Assembly: GCA_022798855.1 (NCBI GenBank)
Contig: JAAWNI010000030.1
Location: 1-14,226, forward strand
Length of the DNA stretch: 14,226 bases
Reading direction: 5' to 3'
Source of the DNA: Lawsonibacter sp.
GTDB taxonomy: Bacteria > Bacillota > Clostridia > Oscillospirales > Oscillospiraceae
Each line of letters begins with the position of its first letter. The first letter of the stretch is position 1. Positions 12,553 to 14,226 of the stretch are shown piece by piece. Below the pieces are notes generated by a model. The model made no database searches, was not told the origin of the DNA, and was given only the letters and a program-made list of their open reading frames with translations. A program made the translations under genes and the position numbers.

Positions 12553-13995
12553 TTAATAGGCCACGCCCCACAAAATGGAGTGCTTGGCGGGCTTGCCGCA
12601 GCAGACGCACACCTCGGAAACCTCTTCCTGCTCCAGGGGCATGCACCGGGAGGTGACGCCGGCCCTCTCCTTCATGGCCAGCTCGCAGTCCAGCCCGCCG
12701 CACCACATGGTCTTGGCGAAACCGCCCTCCTTCTCCATGAAGTCCTTGACCTCCTCCAGGGTCATGCACACCCGGGTGTGGTCCTCCAGGTTCTTCTTGG
12801 CCCTGGCGTAAAGGCTCTTGTGGACCTCATCCAGCAGCCACTTCACATCCCCCTCCAGCTCGTCCAGGGGGACAAAGACCTTCTCCCCGGAGTCCCGGCG
12901 GCAGACGCAGCACTGGTTCTTCTCCATATCCTTGGGGCCGATCTCCACCCGCAGGGGGACGCCCTTCATCTCATACTCGGCGGCCTTCCAGCCCATGGAC
13001 TGGTCGGAGCTGTCCATTCTGGCCCGGATGCCCGCCTTTTTCAGCCGCTCCAGCAGGGCGGAGGCGGCGTCCAGGACGCCCTCCTTGTGCTGGGCCACGG
13101 GGATGACCATGGCCTGGATGGGGGCGATCCGTGGGGGCAGGACCAGGCCGCTGTTGTCGCCGTGGGTCATGATGATGCCGCCGATCATCCGGGTGGACAC
13201 CCCCCAGCTGGTCTGGTGGGGGTGGTGGAGCTGGTTGTCGCTGCCGGTAAAGGTGATGTCAAAGGCCTTGGCGAAGCCGTCGCCGAAGTAGTGGCTGGTG
13301 CCGGCCTGGAGGGCCTTCTTGTCGTGCATCATGCACTCCACAGTGTACGTCTCCTCGGCGCCGTTGAACTTCTCCTTGTCGGTTTTCCGGCCCCTGACCA
13401 CGGGCATGGCCAGCACGTTCTCCAGGAAATCGGCGTAGACGTTGAGCATCCGCATCGTCTCCTCCCGGGCTTCCTCGGGGGTGGCGTGCATGGTGTGGCC
13501 CTCCTGCCACAGGAACTCCCGGTGGCGCAGGAAGGGGCGGGAGGTCTTCTCCCACCGCAGCACGGAGCACCACTGGTTATACAGCTTGGGCAGGTCCCGG
13601 TGGGACTGAATCACGTTTTTATAGTGCTCACAGAACAGCGTCTCGGAGGTGGGGCGGATGCAGTACCGCTCCTCCAGCTTCTCGCTGCCCCCCATGGTCA
13701 CCCAGGCGCACTCGGGGGCGAAGCCCTCCACGTGGTCCTTCTCCTTCTGGAGCAGGCTCTCGGGGATAAGCATGGGCAGATACACGTTCTCGTGGCCCGT
13801 CTCCTTAAACTTCTTGTCCAGCTCCTGCTGGATGTTCTCCCAGATGGCGTAGCCATAGGGGCGGTAGATGAACATGCCCTTGATGGAGGAGTAGTCGATG
13901 AGCTCCGCCTTTTTGCACACATCGGTGTACCACTGGGCGAAGTCCACCTCCATATCGGTGATCTGCTCCACCTGCTTCTTGTTTTCCTTGGCCAT
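12553..13995 (-). CDS. proS: Proline--tRNA ligase, short (eukaryote/archaea-like) form
   Basis: A 480-residue cytoplasmic class II aminoacyl-tRNA synthetase that charges tRNA-Pro with proline using ATP. Motif 1 region: GMFIYRPYGYAIWENIQQEL. Motif 2: the RWEKTSRPFLRHREFLWQEG region, with IRPTSETLFCEH before it. Motif 3: the GLVLPPRIAPIQAMV segment. It lacks the editing insertion of the long bacterial form. The C-terminal zinc domain is intact: Cys432, Cys437, Cys463 and Cys466 show the 5/26/3 spacing known from Thermus ProRS, and the chain ends in the family's terminal Tyr (WGVAY). AAAGGA precedes the ATG. It is a single-gene transcript with its own promoter and terminator. Confidence 0.95.
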   Translation of the reverse strand: MAKENKKQVEQITDMEVDFAQWYTDVCKKAELIDYSSIKGMFIYRPYGYAIWENIQQELDKKFKETGHENVYLPMLIPESLLQKEKDHVEGFAPECAWVTMGGSEKLEERYCIRPTSETLFCEHYKNVIQSHRDLPKLYNQWCSVLRWEKTSRPFLRHREFLWQEGHTMHATPEEAREETMRMLNVYADFLENVLAMPVVRGRKTDKEKFNGAEETYTVECMMHDKKALQAGTSHYFGDGFAKAFDITFTGSDNQLHHPHQTSWGVSTRMIGGIIMTHGDNSGLVLPPRIAPIQAMVIPVAQHKEGVLDAASALLERLKKAGIRARMDSSDQSMGWKAAEYEMKGVPLRVEIGPKDMEKNQCCVCRRDSGEKVFVPLDELEGDVKWLLDEVHKSLYARAKKNLEDHTRVCMTLEEVKDFMEKEGGFAKTMWCGGLDCELAMKERAGVTSRCMPLEQEEVSEVCVCCGKPAKHSILWGVAY

Positions 13996-14038
13996 ATCGT
14001 CTCAGTCCTTTATGTCAAAGTATATTTTTTGCCCTTCT

Positions 14039-14067
14039 ATTCTATAAACTTGCAGGGAGAAAGTCAA
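14039..14067 (-). promoter_or_regulatory. Promoter of proS
   Basis: On the minus strand TTGACT (14067-14062), 17 bp, and TAGAAT (14044-14039). The leader to the ATG at 13995 is about 37 bases, too short for a T-box riboswitch. Confidence 0.75.
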
Positions 14068-14070
14068 GAG

Positions 14071-14100
14071 AAAAAACCGCCTTCCCAAGGAAGGCGGTTT
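14071..14100 (-). terminator. Strong terminator of an upstream minus-strand transcript
   Basis: A perfect 12-bp stem, AAACCGCCTTCC (14074-14085) with GGAAGGCGGTTT (14089-14100), and a CAA loop. On the minus strand it is followed by six T (14076-14071). It insulates proS from whatever lies to the right of the window. Confidence 0.88.
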
Positions 14101-14151
14101 CGGAATTAGAACCGGTATTCATAAGCAAAAATGCCGGGTGAACGAGGAATT

Positions 14152-14226
14152 TTGCCGCCTCGCAAGGCAAAAAATCGCGGGAATCCTTTGTGGATTTCAA
14201 GATTTTTTAACGCCGCAGGGCGGCAA
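14152..14226. repeat. Long imperfect hairpin, possible REP/MITE-like element
   Basis: Nested arms pair in order: TTGCCGCC (14152-14159) with GGCGGCAA (14219-14226); GC (14162-14163) with GC (14215-14216); GGC (14166-14168) with GCC (14212-14214); AAAAAATC (14169-14176) with GATTTTTT (14201-14208); and GGAATCC (14180-14186) with GGATTTC (14192-14198) around TTTGT. About 28 pairs lie in 75 bases. The outer arm ends exactly at the window edge and may continue. The minus strand is also open across this stretch and ends ...FAYEYRF with TAA at 14108-14106, just before the terminator, so it could instead be the 3' end of a coding gene. Confidence 0.45.

Noticed and set aside
13996..14100. T-box riboswitch upstream of proS
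   Set aside because: The leader after the promoter is only about 37 bases, and the hairpin at 14071-14100 lies upstream of that promoter, so it ends another transcript.
12580..14109. 509-codon plus-strand open frame opposite proS
   Set aside because: Antisense to a certain proS gene; the translation is low-complexity Leu/Gly/His typical of GC-rich shadows.
14106..14226. Calling a partial protein-coding gene at the right edge
   Set aside because: The 40 open codons match no family I recognise and coincide with the hairpin, so it is kept as a repeat candidate with the ORF noted there.

Overview
The window looks like chromosomal DNA of a GC-rich anaerobic Clostridia of the Oscillospiraceae kind (Flavonifractor / Lawsonibacter / Intestinimonas-like). 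This is inferred from strongly GC-biased codons combined with Firmicutes-type AGGAGG ribosome sites, TTGACA/TATAAT promoters, a short-form prolyl-tRNA synthetase and a DtxR/MntR-type regulator. No rRNA, tRNA, CRISPR array or recognisable transposase was seen. The genus cannot be fixed from the sequence alone.

Left part (1-4448). A long minus-strand gene runs off the left edge. It encodes a sugar-nucleotide transferase fused to a left-handed beta-helix and a phosphomannomutase-like domain whose active-site loops are eroded. Pointing the other way, from a good promoter, is a tight plus-strand group: a lone SUKH-3 (immunity-type) protein, an ArsC/Spx-fold protein and a WYL-domain transcription regulator.

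Middle (4449-9121). A NfeD / SPFH (paraslipin) membrane pair is followed by a 44-residue protein, a terminator and an unrecognised 251-residue protein. A LysR regulator and a D-2-hydroxyacid dehydrogenase then diverge from a 174-bp control region with a readable promoter on each strand and a 13-bp palindrome over the lysR -35 box. The regulator probably controls the dehydrogenase and itself.

Accessory part (9122-12540). A short DtxR/MntR-type metal regulator and an XRE repressor lie on the minus strand. The XRE gene diverges from a 73-residue protein whose promoter carries two ATAGACTAT palindromes exactly 22 bp apart, the layout of a repressor operator. Next come an intact Uma2-family nuclease and, directly behind it, a second Uma2 gene reduced to its two ends. 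An AT-rich, two-gene minus-strand operon follows: a secreted protein and a polytopic membrane protein joined by an ATGA overlap. It is driven by a near-consensus promoter and preceded by a perfect Shine-Dalgarno sequence that serves only a three-codon mini-ORF. The AT-rich base composition suggests a separate origin, and this pair is the best candidate in the window for something undescribed.

Right part (12541-14226). The proS gene, its promoter and a strong terminator are housekeeping. The last 75 bp fold into a long, multi-step imperfect hairpin ending exactly at the window edge, possibly a REP/MITE-like repeat or the 3' end of a neighbouring transcript.
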